Notes: generated by a model from the sequence alone, not told the origin. 64,000 nt of DNA from Henckelia pumila (GCF_033568475.1 NC_133120.1:166873991-166937990); one strand, 5' to 3'; positions 34,708-48,666 are shown, counted from the stretch's first letter. Program-made: numbers and translations.

Positions 34708-36080
34708 TGATAAGTGTGTTTAGTATGCATTATTTTATAGCATTTTTGTTTAGTTTGCATGCATTTAGGTTAATTTCGTAAGTTTTATTAGTGTCTTTTG
34801 TTATGTGTTTGCATTAGACTCACCTGGTTGAATTTTGTAGGAAATTAAGCAAAAATTGGGAATTATGTTCGTCCAAGGCGCGTGCGCGCGAGACCCTTTC
34901 TCGCGTGTGCGCCGGAGGAAAATCCAAAGGCAAGCAAGAAGATGCGCGCGCGCGTGCGCATAAGAGAAATTCAGAGCATGAATAGAAGAGGCGCGCGCGG
35001 GCGAGCTCATGCCCCGCGCGCGCGCCGAAGAGATGTCCAGAGAGTTATAGAGAAGCCGCGCGCGCGCGAGACGATCGAGGATGCACTGTTTGTTTACGTT
35101 GCGCGCGCGCGAGACTTCCTAGGCGCGCGCGCGCGTGTCCGCATAACCTAATTTCGAGTTTTTTTTAGTTTGAAAAGGACTCCAATTGGCGCGGCCATAT
35201 AAATAGAATTTTTATGCTCTTTTCAAGGACTTTTTGATTTTTTTGAGTACGAGCAAAGCTTACGGCGGCTGTGGAGCGAATTTCTTCTATTCTAATATTT
35301 TTATTTTATGTTTTTAAACTTGATTTATTGAATCATGTTTGTTAGTGAGTAGTTTCTTTTCTTCGATCAAGGCCACGTGATTGGGCCAGACAGTTTATGT
35401 AAAAACTTGATTTGTTTATTTGAGATTTTTAGACTTAATTGATTTTATTGATTATCAAATTTATCTTCGTCTTACAAATTTATTGGCCAGTTATTTGTTT
35501 GCTTGTTAATCGAGTCTAAGTCGACAGATGAGGTCTCGAATTCGATCACTTTGATTTTCAACATAGTGTAAAGCTGACTAGAAATAGAATTCGGTTTCAT
35601 TATGCGGTTTAGGTGTCTACTGAATTTTCACGGTGATTTATGCATTCAAATTTGATTAGAATTACGAAAGATTAGTTCATCAATATTTGAATAGGTTTGA
35701 TTGTTCTAGAAATAGACCTTCGAATAAATTAGAAAATTCCCGTAAATTAAGATTAAGTCTGATATCTTAGATCGATTGCTTGTTGCATGAATTGTCTGGT
35801 ACCTACGTGTGTCCTTGATCGAACTTTTCCCAAATTTTAAGTAATCCAAAGTTTTCTGCTGCGTTTTTATTTAATTTAATTTTATTTGCAATTTTATTCA
35901 TTAGTTTAAAATCTGAAATCATCATTTTTCATTAGTCTAGATTAAGTAGAAATAAATAGATTTTGGTAATCATATTTTTACAGTTCCTGTGGGTTCGACA
36001 TCTAGACCTTTGTCCACTTTATTATAATTTGACCTAGTTCGCTTGCCAGTAGAATTTATTCATACCGAAATAACCGGTCA
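34708..36080 (+). mobile_element. Solo LTR of a Ty3 (Athila/Tat-like) retrotransposon
   Basis: The sequence starts TGATAAGTG and ends CCGGTCA, flanked by a perfect 5-bp duplication ATCAT (34703-34707 and 36081-36085). The 1373-bp unit has LTR-type content: an N-terminal TTTGCATGCATTTAGG block and, near the end, TTCCTGTGGGTTCGACATC, a sequence typical of Athila/Tat LTR ends just before the primer site. No internal region or second LTR remains, so it is a solo LTR left by LTR-LTR recombination. Confidence 0.85.
34876..35147. repeat. GCGCGC tract array inside the solo LTR
   Basis: At least seven alternating GC/CG tracts of 8-14 bp are spaced roughly every 25-60 bp across 270 bp. They are separated by A/G-rich spacers such as AGAGATGTCCAGAGAG. 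The surrounding LTR is AT-rich, so the contrast is abrupt. Alternating purine-pyrimidine runs like these favour Z-DNA and are dense CpG methylation targets. Confidence 0.85.
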
Positions 36081-36224
36081 ATCATATAAATCTTTTAAAC
36101 CTTATTATCATATATGAATAATTTCAAATAATATAAATCATTCAAAACTTATCAATCATACATAAATTATTAAAAATACTAATCATAATATAATTTTAAA
36201 AAATCGTACAAAAAAAATGTATGT

Positions 36225-36440
36225 GGTTGTAAACCGCTCCAAAGGTTGAATTATAGGAGCGGTTAACAACGCTTCTACTTTTTGAACCATTTTTGTAACC
36301 GGTGCAAGATTATGCTTTCGGAGCGGTTAATCTAAACGCTTCAAATATCCTAGTTTTGCAGCGGTCATTGACCGATTGTAGAGCTTTAGCGGTCAGCTTA
36401 CATCTTTAAATATTGGAGCGGTTTATAACTGATTCTAAAA
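36225..36440. repeat. Left subterminal repeats of the outer CACTA
   Basis: Multiple GGAGCGGTTA, ACCGCTCC and GCGGTCA motifs occur in both orientations. In this superfamily such motifs bind the TNPA-type protein. The same motif family recurs at 58290-58745. Confidence 0.75.
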
Positions 36441-36536
36441 TTCGATTATTTGTTTTTTTTAAAAAAAAAAATATCAGGCCGATTATTTTTAAAAAAATTT
36501 TCCAGGTTTCTAATTCAATTCAAAAACGAAACATAA

Positions 36537-36561
36537 TATATATATATATATATATATATAA
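36537..36561. repeat. (TA)n microsatellite
   Basis: About 12 uninterrupted TA dinucleotides lie inside the outer CACTA element, between the subterminal repeats and the TNPA-like gene. Confidence 0.9.
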
Positions 36562-36859
36562 CCAATAACACGTGAATAACAAAAAAAAAACAAACATTCA
36601 TTGATTATCTAAGAAAACTCCAATCGAATCCACAAAATAAGTATCTAGTTATATGAACAAAAACAACTATAACTTAAAGAAAATATTTTTTTAGAAGTTT
36701 ATCTAACTATCTGATTCTTCTTGCGAGCGAGTTCCACGATCATTTTCTTGTGCATTTTGCATGTTTTGCTACATTATATTTGCCATTATCATTGTCATCT
36801 ATACAAATAAATCAAAATTAACATCATAAACATGTAGAAGTAAATTTTATGTATTCATT

Positions 36860-38365
36860 TCACATATTGCAACATGTAAATACCTGTTCCGGCATCATTT
36901 CAGGTCCACGAGATCTTCCAACAGTTCCATGAATCATATTTTGCATAACCCTTGTAAAATTTTGGAACTGTTCTTGCGTTCTTCTCATCTGCTCCATTTC
37001 TCTCTCAAGCTGTGCTTTCTGCTCCTCCATTTCTGCTCGCCACTGTGATTCTTGCACTTTCATTTTTGTTTTCATTTTTTCTTCCATTGCCCTTAAGTTT
37101 TCTGTCGTATCCGCAGTAGAGTGACAACTCTGGCTATAGAATGAGCTACGTTTACATTGATTAGGGAAGACTTGGCTAGGTGTTGCACCTGCTCCAAGAC
37201 ATCGACCAGAGTGCTCGGGTCTGAATACATCACTGCATACAACTTATAATTTATCCAACACATTTTGTAATAGCTTTAACAAAAATAAAAATCAACTGTG
37301 AAAAAAATATAACCGAAATGCATCTGCATGCACTTTTATGGGTTGCGTTCCCTCGGACATGTCCTGTAGGCGACGTTGCACAACCTCATCCAGCAAATTC
37401 TAGGAAACAGAATTGCTAATTAAATAGAAAAAAATATTATTCAGAAACTGTTTTTAAAAAATATTGGAAGAAGTCCATTACCTCATAGCGTACAGCAAAA
37501 CATTATAATTAAGATGCAAAAAATTACATTATACTTAAGTGATCAATTACCACATAACAAATAAATACTCATGATTACCTCATTAACCTTCCAATGTTGG
37601 CATAATATTTCCCAAACTTCCGAATACAGCCCATGAGGAACAGGACGAATGGACACGAGCTCTTGTAATGGAGTATTTAAGTCATAAGACGTAGATTTAA
37701 CTTGGGTCCTCCATCGCCTCCATGCAACTCCCATCATTTGCATCACAAAACGTTTGTTCTTCTCAGAGATACAGAATCGTGCCTAAAAATAAAATTAATT
37801 TTTTATTCTATTAAATTAGTGTGAAAATACAAACTTCTCAACTTACAATAACAAGTTTCCATGCATCCTCCAATCGATTCTTTGGCATTTGTCTCCAGTC
37901 TAAAAAACTAAGGGGTAACAAAGCTCCATTTCGAGCTATGGTATCCACAAAATTTGCCAAGACTGGTTGTAAGTCTCCATATGACTGACCCTTGTCATTA
38001 AATGTTACAAATAGCAAATCATCGTGATGTAAGGCATGAACATCCTTCATTACAGTCCACCAACGTCTGTTCTGCTCCCTTGGAGGCGAAGATATCAGCT
38101 CATCGTCTCCTGAAAAATATATTCCAAATATGATTTTTAAACAGTTCTTTAAATTTAAAATCATACATATACTAAAAATTATTTCAACCTTCCTCGTTGG
38201 AGTCCTCGTCTTGTACTGATTCCAATGCATCATGTTGTGTTTCCGACGTTGGATGTGATGCTGTGTCTTGTGATTCATCTCCATCTTGACGTCTATTATT
38301 TGATTCTTGTCCCCTAGAAGTCTTCTAATATTTTGAATCAGCTTCTGTATTCTTTTGTTCGCCAT
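36860..38365 (-). pseudogene. TNPA-like (En/Spm plant transposase, Ptta-type) gene of the outer CACTA
   Basis: Several exons read right to left. At about 38,100-37,840 the frame encodes DDLLFVTFNDKGQ, then LANFVDTIARNGALLPLSF and a WRQMPKNRLEDAWK motif, as in plant Ptta/En-Spm transposase proteins. At 37,746-37,560 it encodes MMGVAWRRWRTQVKSTSYD. At 37,087-36,860 it encodes a Glu/Gln/Lys-rich coiled coil beginning MEEKMKTKMKVQESQW, typical of the C-terminus. Exon gaps are AT-rich with splice-like borders, but I could not fix an intact model. In the family this protein binds the subterminal repeats and cooperates with the TNP2-type transposase encoded upstream. Confidence 0.75.
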
Positions 38366-39976
38366 TTTTAATATTTACCTGAAAATAAGATGAAATTATA
38401 TATGATAGTCCAGAAGTTGATGGCAAATCAAATATTGAATAATCAATCAATAATCAATAAATAAATAAATAACCAACTACAAAGATAAATAAGAAACAAA
38501 TTTACAGCACTTGGATACTTTTGATACCGTATAATACAGATGGATTAGTTTTATGATATTGTGAGTTAGCCAATAATAGTTGCACAAGTAAGGATATAAA
38601 TAAAGGTGAACATTGAAATAAGAATAATATTGAATTTTTGCAAAATCCCTAATTCTATTATGTTCCTCTTCTCTGAATTCTCGTCTCCCCGAATCTATTA
38701 TGTTGAGAATTCATGACGGAAAAAATGAGACAAGCTCGAATTGCAGAATACAATAATGAGCAAAGTTCGAACATTCAATTCCATACTCACTCTGTAAAAG
38801 ATCCTTCTATGGATATGAAATTGAAACAGTTAACAAATGCAGAACATAGAGGTGGATCAGGTCAATTTCTGCTCATCTAGGTTGAAATTTTTAAAAATAA
38901 ACCACGAAAAAACACATCGATTTCAGGTAAATATAATAAGCCAAACTGAAATGAGAAAATTTTACGAAGCAAGCGAAAGAGGACAACAAAACATGATAAA
39001 AGTTAGAAACTAAAACGATAACAAACGTCGGATTCGCATAATCGCATATCAAAATCAGTTGACCATGTAAAATCAAATTCACCCATACTCTATCGGACTC
39101 GCAGAATCGCATCTCAAAATCCTTCGACAATGTAAAATCAATTCACCCAAAATCTAAAAGAAAACGTAGGTAGAGAAATTACCTCCAAAAAACCGTCAGA
39201 TGAAATGGGCATGAGAAAACGATATTAAAGTACCTTCATTTTAGCGGCGGGAATGTATGTAAAATAAATAGTGGGAATATGATAAAAATTCCAATAGCAC
39301 GCTGGCCATCAGTGGAAATAAATTTGAGCCTTTTCGTCTTTCATGATATATTCTTAAAATAATGTAAAGTATCTTTAAGGGTTTAAATGTGTGACTATAA
39401 ATATAAATAAATTTTATGTTCCATGACAATATTATCATTTTATGGTAATTTTTGAAAATAGCTGATGGAATTTTCATTATATTTAATCATAAATTAGAAT
39501 GTGATTTTAATTCTTTTAATCGTTAAATTCTACAAACAACATTTTTATTATTCCATAGTAAAATTATATAGAAAATAATAATTTTGTTTATATGTATATT
39601 AGTTTTTGAATGAACAAAATTTATAAAGAAAATAAATAAATGAAATGAGATTTGGAGAATTAGGTATAATAAAATTAGGTGGTCATGTATCGAATTCCAA
39701 GTTAAATATTAATTTAAGAAATAAAAACTTTGATATGAATTGATTTTAATCTGACAATATGTGTATGAAATGTTATTCTTCTTACTACTAGTTTCATTAT
39801 TATTTATATTAATAATACATATAATGAGACTCTATCATCATTTTCATCTGAAATTAATGCAACATTGAATCATATTTCACATATCCCAATAAATTTATGA
39901 TATGCGATCTTAAGAAATATTCGATAAATGAAATAATGCAATCAACTATTGACCCTTCCACATCATTTCTAATTAA
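38366..39976. other. Non-coding spacer between the two CACTA genes
   Basis: This AT-rich DNA with short frames does not match transposase. It probably contains introns, UTRs and terminators of the two genes. Nothing else is recognisable. Confidence 0.5.
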
Positions 39977-42900
39977 CTAAATGTCTACTGTATTATCATC
40001 ATCCAACAGTGTTCCTATGTTAGAAATGTTGATAGGATTGAATTGCATAATATCAGTGTCATCTTCATTCCCCATATTGTACGTATCTCTTGGTGTATGA
40101 AGAATAACACAACACCAATCTTCTTCTTTAGGGTTCTGAACATAATAAACCATTTGAGCTTGTGAAGCCAAAATAAAAGGTTTGTGCTCCTCACGCTCTC
40201 ATGTATGTATCAAACATGAAAAATTCACTGTTGTAAATCCCAGTGGATCAATTTTCATTCTGGTAGCAGTAATAACCCAATCACATCGAAACAGAACTAC
40301 TCGCCCATGAACACCATAATCAAGCGAGATAACATCAGTTAATCGACCATAATAGGTTGAATCAATATCATTATTATCATGCATTGATTGTAACATGATC
40401 ACACTGTTTTGCACTTTTTTGTTTATTTCAGATTCCACCATGCGAAATGCAAAATCATTGACATTAAACCCATGATAACTAAATGCTACAGGATTTGGAC
40501 CATGTGCAAGTGCCCTTATGCTCAAATCATCAATTCGTTTAGTTGTCCTATCAACCTGTATTGTACACATGCATACAGTTATGATAAGATATTAATACAT
40601 GGAGAAAAACAATCACTTTCCTTTTTCATTTAACAATTAATCAACCTACAGTATATTACTTACTCGTTTATCAAACCATTCTGAAAATTGTATTCGAACC
40701 ATATCGTCCAATTGAGAAGTAGTTGGACGATGACCATATCTATGCTTTCTCTTCAATTCATCTCTGAATTCTATGTAAAATCATAGCACTGATAGTAAAA
40801 AAAATATTATTGACAAAAAGATAAAATAGAATTTACATTTAGAAAGTAAATACTTATGTATGATGTGATTGCAGAGCCATTCAATTAGAAATGATATATA
40901 TATGAGCTTGATTTAGAGCTTTGTTTTCCAATGTAACTACTTGACGCCTTTTCGTAGGCCGCCCAATTTGTGGAAACAAAGGTAGCAAAGGAAACTCAAC
41001 ATCTGGTGCCTCTCGGTGTCTCGTACCTTTATCGCAAAATAAGTTTGTGCTCTCTAAATAACGAGAACACAACACAACACATTCATCTGCTAAATATGCT
41101 TCTGCGATGTTGGCCTCTAGTCTAGCTCTGTTCCTAACAAAATCTTTAAGTTTTCCAAGTTATCTTTCTATTGGATACATCCATTGATAATTCACAGACC
41201 CTGCTACTCTTGCCTCATACGCTAAATGTACTACCAAATGCACCATTACTGTGAAAAATGATGGTGGACAAATTCTTTCTAACTGACATAAATCCAATAC
41301 AACCTCTTCTTCAGCTTTTTGTAATTCATCTTCTCGCAAAGACTTGGAACAAAATTCTCTAAAACATTCACACAAAATAATCAGTGGGGCAGTTACTTTT
41401 TTTTATAATACACGACGAAGAGATATTGGAAGAAATTGTTCCATTATGACATGACAGTCATGAATTTTGAGACCCATAATTCTACACTGTCCAACATCCA
41501 CACACTTTGAAATATCAGATGACATACCATCAGGGATACGAATATCTTTCAACACTGAACAAATTATTTTTTTTCTGCTTTGCTCATACAATAGCATGCA
41601 AGTGGAAAATATTCATTACCATCCTCTTGTGTCCGTGGACATAATTATTTTATAATACCCAATATTTTTAAATCTCTACGTGCAACAACATTATCTTTGC
41701 TCTTCGAGGAATCATCTAAAATTGCGCCAAGGATATTATCACAAACATTTTTTTCAATATGCATATGATTTAAATTATTCCTTATCAAGTTAAATTCCCA
41801 TTTAGGAATAGTGAAAATATGCTTGGCTTCCTCCACATTTATTCAATTGACCATGTTTTTGCTCGCACTGATGGTTTCGATGCATCACTCTTACCAAACA
41901 CCACATTCTGTTTTGGGTCATTTGTAGAACATCATATCCAGACACTGGTGTCAAATCTAACTCACGATGCTCTGGTTTTCCATAACTTGCAATTTTTTGG
42001 GTCTCTACGTCTGGAGGTAAGAAGAGACGATGCCCTCTAAACGACCATTTTTTTCCATGCTTCAAGTACACAACATCTGTCTGATCAACACATGTTGGGC
42101 AATCATTCTTGGCATATGTATTCCATCCAGATAAACATCCCAAACCTGGAAAATCACTAATTGTCCAAAGTATTGTAGCCCGCAGTTGAAACATTTCCTT
42201 ATTGTAAGAATCATACGTGGCAATTCCATTTTCCCACAAATCCTTCAATTCAGCTAATAAAGGATGTAAATATACATGAATATCATTTTTCAGGTGCTTT
42301 AGGACCTAGAACTAAGGTCGATAAAATAATCAAATGAGAATTCATAGATTATCACGGTGGCAAATTGTAAGGCATTAGAACAATAGGCCATGTACTGTGT
42401 GATGTACTTTGATTTTTGAATGGGTTAAATCCATCGGCAGCGAGTCCCAAGCATATGTTTCTAGAATCCGTCCCAAATTCAAGGTATCTTTCATCAAACA
42501 CCTTCCATGCTTGTGAATCGGTCGGATGCCTTAGAATTCCATCTGAAACGCGTTTCCTAGAATGCCACTGTATACTTTCAGATGTCTTAGGTGACATGAA
42601 TAATCTTTGTAACCTCGATTTCAAAGAAAAATACCAAAAAACCTTGGCTAGAATTTTCACCATGATACATTTTTTCCACCTTTGTGTGATTTTCTGGGCT
42701 GTTTCTGCAAGTTTTTTCATCTTGAAAGGTTACACACTCTACAAATTTGTTCATTCTCATCTTCCCCCAATAAATCATGCAATCATTTGGAAAAGAATGC
42801 ATTTTTTCATAGTGAAGTCCCAAATTAGAAATTAGTTTCTTCGTTTCGTAAAATGAACTTGGTACATGTGCTTCGGCTGGAAGTACTCGTCGAAGAAAAT

Positions 42901-43465
42901 CCAATAATGTCGTAAAGGACTTATCACTCCATTTTCCACTCACTTTCAACTGAAACAACTCAACAAGGAATGTGAGTTTAGAAAAATTGATGCATCCAAC
43001 ATATAATGGTTGTTGCCCTTCTTCTATCAATCGATAGAAATTTTCCACATTAGACTCCATCGATATATGACTTGTTGATGCACCAACAGAATTGTCATTC
43101 ATCGAAGATAATCCTTCAGGCATCTCAAATACTTCATGAGACGTTTCTTGTACCATGGGTGCATGATTAGTTGTCTCTAAAATTTCCGTAAAAGAAGGTT
43201 GAAGTTCATCATTAATGTTATCATGAGATTGCACGATCAATTTTTTTCCATGAAAATTCCAAATGCGATAATCTTGTAAAATACCATTTATCATAAGATG
43301 TTCATACATTGTCTCACGATCATGATTCAACGAGTTAATGCACTTCCGACAAGGACGCGGTTTCGTGACATTATGAGTCGTGTCAGCAAATGCATAACGT
43401 AAAAAATTTTGGATTCCCACCTGATACTCAAGACAGCCACCTTTAGCATTACTCGATCTTGTTCA
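39977..43465 (-). pseudogene. TNP2-like (TNPD) transposase of the outer CACTA
   Basis: Pieces in family order on the minus strand: a transposase-associated N-terminal domain with a Cys/His motif (PCRKCINS) near 43,330; transposase core blocks around 42,700-42,350 (RLQRLFMSPKTSE, SDGILRHPTDSQAW, GLAADGFNPF) and 42,248-41,650 (ATILWTISDFPGLGCLSGW, MHIEKNVCDNILG); 41,597-41,160 (GLKIHDCHVIMEQFLPI, then a DUF4218-type region); and 40,570-39,977 (DUF4216-type region, ending near MASQAQMVYYVQNPKEEDW). There is a frameshift near 42,720, stops near 42,300, and further frame changes between blocks. It is a full-length but dead gene, judged non-functional. Confidence 0.88.
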
Positions 43466-43554
43466 ATTGTCTGCAAAGATCCCATACCAACACGTTAAGA
43501 ATTCACAATTATATATAATGAAAATCATAATTCACTACAAGAAAAAAGGCAAAC

Positions 43555-43790
43555 CACAACGCTTTTTTCGCGTTGTTGTTGTCCCAAAAAAAGCGTTGTC
43601 GTAGGCAGTGTTGTAAAAGACTGCGGTCAAAGACAACGCTTTAAAAGCGTTGTGGTATTTGGAAAAGCGTTGTGGTATTCGAAAAAACAACGCTTTAAAA
43701 GCGTTGTGGTATTCGAAAAAGCGTTGTGGTATTCGAAAAAGCGTTGTGGTATTCGAAAAAGACAACGCTTAAAAAAGCGTTGTCTTTTTT
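43555..43790. repeat. Left subterminal repeats of the inner CACTA
   Basis: About ten copies of AAAGCGTTGT or its inverse lie here, several inside a near-perfect 24-bp tandem period with GTGGTATTCGAAAAAGC. The motif differs completely from that of the outer CACTA, so the two belong to different families. Confidence 0.88.
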
Positions 43791-43799
43791 TAAATAAAA

Positions 43800-45817
43800 A
43801 ACAAAAAAAAAAATTAAATCACAACTTTTTAATAATATCAAATACTCAAAATTCAAAAATTTCTAAAATAAAATTTAATATACAATCTTCCAATGTTATA
43901 TATAATTCAAATATAAAAAATAATCGAATTCTAAATTAATGAACACTAGGAAAAAAATATGCATTAATCTTGAAAAACTTTGATTCATCACTTCAGCACA
44001 TGCTAGCATCCCGAGCTTTCATAAAAGCTGCAACAATCTCGTTTTCTTTAATTTGTATCTCCATACTGTAAATTATTAAAAATAAAAACAAACATAAAAA
44101 AATATGAATAGATTAAAATAAAAAGTAAACTTAAAAAGATATTTATCAGTAAAAGAACATGAACTACGACATAAAATTATCATTAATACACTGGTTTGAT
44201 AAGTACCTGTTCTTGGTCACATATTCTCGAATGGAAGATGCCATCTTTTTATGTATAAAGCATAGATGACCAAAAAGCCAACTATTTGTACATCGTGTAG
44301 GTAACTATAAAGCCATCCATCATGTAAAGAATACAAATTAATGCGAAAATGCTTTCATTAATGAAGAGCAAAAGGTTCCACCAAAAAACTAGTTCGATTG
44401 CCTACATTTTCCCCACTGACCATCTCCTGACCTCAATATTTCTTCCATTTCCCTATCATATAACCCCACTGACAGAGCCGTTGGTTTACCAGGACAGAAG
44501 GATTGAAGTCACACATACACGTGAATTGGAAATTGAAAAAGGAAAAAAACTACTCAATGTATTTTCTTCCTCATCAGCCTTCAAAAAATATAAGCTTCAA
44601 CACTCCAAAACGAATACTTTATCATTTATCGTCCTTGAGAATTACTAGCCAATTTAATCCACGAATGTGGAGAAAGGCAGCAGTACAGCATCAACTTTTA
44701 ATTTTGCTGATATATCAAATGTAATAAACATGTCACAAATCATTTGGGACTTGCAAAATTTCCTTTTGTTGCTAGAATCGATTATAGTATGGGGATATGG
44801 TTTACATACTTGATATCATGGATATTCATTAACCATTCATGCCTCACAAGTTGCCAAAGAAAATCACAGGGTAAAAGCAGTGTTGTAACAAAATATTAAC
44901 AAACATCACAGTTCAAGAAATGACTAACAACATAGAATAATCAAAAGTTTTCATGCTTTATATGATATTTATTTTCCTACAATTCAACAAATGTGTGGAC
45001 ACATGAAATCGGCATAAAGTTTAATTAGCGTTGGCCTTTAGCACTCAGTCTACTTCTCTGCCTGATTAAAATATTAAAAACAACCAAAACTAAAAAACAA
45101 CTATTACTATGGTCCATCTCAGATCAGTGCAATGGTGAGTTCACGAGAAAAAAGGATAAACTTAAGTTACTCCTACTAAGGTCTCATAATTTGTTATGGG
45201 GCAAATCTGAACCATGTAACATGATCATCATTTCTGTATCGAATCATATCACGCAAAAAAAAAGAAACACAGCACCCCATCTCGATTCCACCGACTCCTT
45301 AGACCTTAGTCCTTATGTCCTCTAGTGCATTGTTAAGTATTTGATTTCGTTTTTGAGGTCAAAATTTATGCCATCCAGAGCCCAATTCGATTTCTGACCC
45401 TTTTAATCCAAAATGTTGATGATCTGCATTTCCTAGGGTGCACTTCTTAGCATGTTGCCCTAACCTAGAGTGGAATTAGACGAGCTCACATTAATGTAAG
45501 TAGCATTTCTATCAATAAAACAAAGAGTTGAAATCCAAGGATCCAGCTCTCCCAAACGGTAATCAAACTATGAAGAAATGATGTCGCCATCATGAATTAA
45601 TTTAAAATTCCAAGCGTAAAATTAAACTCTAAACATCACAAAATTAAAATACACTGAAAGGGGAACATTCTTCCTCGACGGCAGAGGCACGGCGGCCCTC
45701 GCGAGCCGTAGCGAGATAACCTTGCTCGACTGGCATATCCGGGATCGAACAAGTCTTTGACTTTGTCTAACAAGAAGTATTTTTCTGTCAATGAAAACCT
45801 TCCAGGTACCACAGTTC
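43800..45817. other. Inner CACTA body, left of gypsy-2
   Basis: This is mostly AT-rich non-coding DNA. Around 45,660-45,815 composition changes to GC-rich, gene-like sequence that continues beyond the gypsy-2 insertion at 56,260. No frame is long enough to name. It could be captured host sequence or the element's own untranslated region. Confidence 0.5.
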
Positions 45818-45822
45818 ACTGG

Positions 45823-48650
45823 TGTAATACCCAGTATTTTTAGTACGTAAATTCGCATGCATAATTAGGGAATTTATTTATTTAAAATTTTAGATTATGG
45901 GTTAAATAATTATGTGAAATTATGTGTGCATGTTTTAAGTTATTTTTAAGCATTTAACCCATAATTAGTGATTTTTCATGATTTATGGAAATTAATTTTT
46001 TTGATCGCGTAGACGGGACCGTGGACGGACGAGATACCAAAATATTTAGCCAAAAATATTTTATGAGTTTTATGAGCCTTAAAATAATATTTTAAGGTAT
46101 TTTGTCAAGAAAAATTTAGTATTTAGTTATGTATTTATTTAAGGATTTATTTTTAGCCAAAATAAGTCATTTTAATGACTTTTATTAATATTTAAAAATT
46201 CTCTAATATTATATTTCGGGATTTTGGCTGTGTTATCAGAATTTTAAATATTTTAGGAGTTTAAAACTTTATATTTAAGGTATAATATTTACATATTAAT
46301 TTAGTGAGATATTTTTAAGATATTATCTACAATCTACAATAAAATAAAAACCTAAACCTACCCCAAACCCCACCACCCATTCAGCCGACATCCCCCCATA
46401 TTCTTCAGCCTCCATTCTCACGTTTTGACAGAAGATTTCAAGCCATATCCGATCAACAAGTTTCTTATAATTTTCGTTGTCCCGGAGCCGTAAACGCGTG
46501 ATCATTCATCAAACAATTATAAAGGCATGTTGAATTCTCTTCTTGAACACCATATAAGCTAGTTAATTCATTCATGTCAGATTTTCATTGATTAGTTGAT
46601 GTTATTTACGATTATGATGAAGTTTCTTGGTTAGAACATGAACAACTCATGGTTTTGCTTGTTTTTCATGCTAAAGCTCACGTTTTTGCAATGGGAGACG
46701 GGCTGGCTGCTGGTCCGAGGTTCAGAGGGGTGTGTTAGGGTTCTTAGACTTGGGTTGGCTCGGTGTTTAAGGTTGGAAAGGGATGGAACCGAAGCCAGTC
46801 CTTCTGATGCGCAGCAGATCGCGCAGATTGAGCGGGGTTGGGAGATTGGCTCGTTCTCGGTCCACAGAGCGTGTTTTAAGGTGATTCCAGTTGGGTTAGA
46901 ACCTCAAGACATTGGCAAAGATATTCCAGGTAGTTCTCCGGCCAGTGGTGTCCGGAGATTGCCGGCCGATTGGCCGGAAGTCTGTGCTTGCGTTCTGCGC
47001 GCGAGCAGAAACAAGGCCTGTAGTGTTTTGGTTTGTTTTCCTACTACAATACTTGGTTTGAGGTCAAATTTGTTGGGTTAGAACCGTCTTGATGTTGTCT
47101 AAGTTTGGGCGGTGGTTTCAAGGCCATAGGTGGTTGGAGTAGGCAGAACGAATGTTTTTGGTGAAGTCGCTCAGCTGGGCGCAGGTTTAGAGAAGAAGGA
47201 AGATAGAATTCACGGTTAGGGTTACGGATATGGGTTTTCTGGCGGGCCGGGTCGGGTCAGGTCCGTCGGTTCATGGGTCAAGTTAGTTGGGTCTGGGTTT
47301 GGGTTAAGTAAGTCGGGCTCGGGTATTTTAATTTTTAAGTATTTAATGGTTCAAGTGTATTTTGGGCTTTTAAAATTAGTTAGAAAATTATTTGGGCCTC
47401 CAAATAATTTTATTTGGGCTTTTTAAATTATTTTTAAGCTAACCCAATAATTTTAATGGGCTCGTGGGCCCATATGAATTTTTGGACCAGTCAGGAGATT
47501 TTTGGGCCAGTCTAGAATTTTATTGGGCTGAATTAAGTTAATGGGCTTAAATATTTTTATTTAGGCCTAATTAAGTTTAATTAAGTTATTTGGGCTAAGA
47601 TATGATTATTGGGCTTTTATTTAAGTTTAATGGGCTTATAGTGAGTGACCAGCAGTCTGGACCAACCCATGAAAAATAAATAAGTTCGGGATATATATTT
47701 AATTATTTTTATGCATAAAGTCTATTTTAAGTATAAGTATATTATATTATGAAAAATTAATTAAATATATATTACAGACATATTTTCAGTGCATGCATTC
47801 ATGAAATAATTTTATGGCATGATTTAATGTTTAAGGTTGAGCTAGAAAATAATTTTATGTTGGACATTGAAGTATTGTGACAATTTAAGGGCGACCAGTC
47901 CCCACATGTTAAGGGCAGTTTACTGTCAATTTAAGGGTAGTTTACTACCAGTAAGAGGTGATTCGTCACCGCCGCGTACGTTGGTTTTAAGAGACTGATC
48001 AGTCGAACTTTTAAGTTTAAGGTTACACTACGGATATGACCATGCGATGTTAGAAAATGTTATGCTCAACAATGTTATGTATGTATTATATGATTATATT
48101 TAAGATCAAGATTAAGCAAGATTTTCAGTCATGATTCATGATTTTTAAGCATGCTCATTCATGTATACGATATGTATTAATGTAATTATGTGATGCATTA
48201 TTTTTAATCTTTTTTATAAAGGATTAGACATGTTGAGCCTCTAGGCTCACTACACTTATATGGTGCAGGTGAGTACGTAGAGGATGATGTAGTTCCTACC
48301 AGTGATGAGGACGTATGAGCGGACGCGCAGTGATCCCCCGTGACCGCCAGCTGAGTTTTCATGAATATTTTAAGAATTTAAAAACTCTGTTTCTTTTATG
48401 TTTTGTCAGTGGTGAATTTTAGTATTATTTTTATTAAGTAATTTTATTGCATGCAAACTTTTAGGTAGATTGTCTGACAGTATTTTAATTAAGTTTGACT
48501 CAGTTATTTTAGTAAAAATGTTGCGTTTTATTTATATTATTTTTAAATCTGTTTATTTTGTGCATAGATGTATGGGCATGTATGTACATCTATTTTACTT
48601 AGTATTATTTTTAAAAAAAAAATCCGCATTTATTAGTAGTAGATGTTTCA
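45823..48650 (+). repeat. gypsy-2 5' LTR
   Basis: This 2828-bp LTR is colinear with the 3' LTR at 53455-56259, with scattered substitutions and one extra stretch of about 25 bp near 46,950-46,975 absent from the 3' copy. A 147-codon frame at 46638-47081 is preserved in part in the 3' LTR, but shows no recognisable protein and breaks at the indel. Confidence 0.93.
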
Positions 48651-48652
48651 AT

Positions 48653-48666
48653 TGGTATCAAAGCCG
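48653..48666 (+). promoter_or_regulatory. Primer binding site of gypsy-2
   Basis: TGGTATCAAAGCC lies two bases after the 5' LTR, complementary to initiator tRNA-Met. The array element uses the same primer sequence. Confidence 0.92.

Noticed and set aside
34876..35147. CRISPR-like or satellite array impression from regularly spaced GC tracts
   Set aside because: The repeats are not identical units with unique spacers, and the setting is a plant LTR. Treated as a low-complexity LTR feature.
46638..47081. 147-codon frame in the gypsy-2 LTRs (also 54270-54671)
   Set aside because: Contained in both LTRs, disrupted by the LTR indel, and without recognisable motifs. Taken as non-coding LTR sequence.
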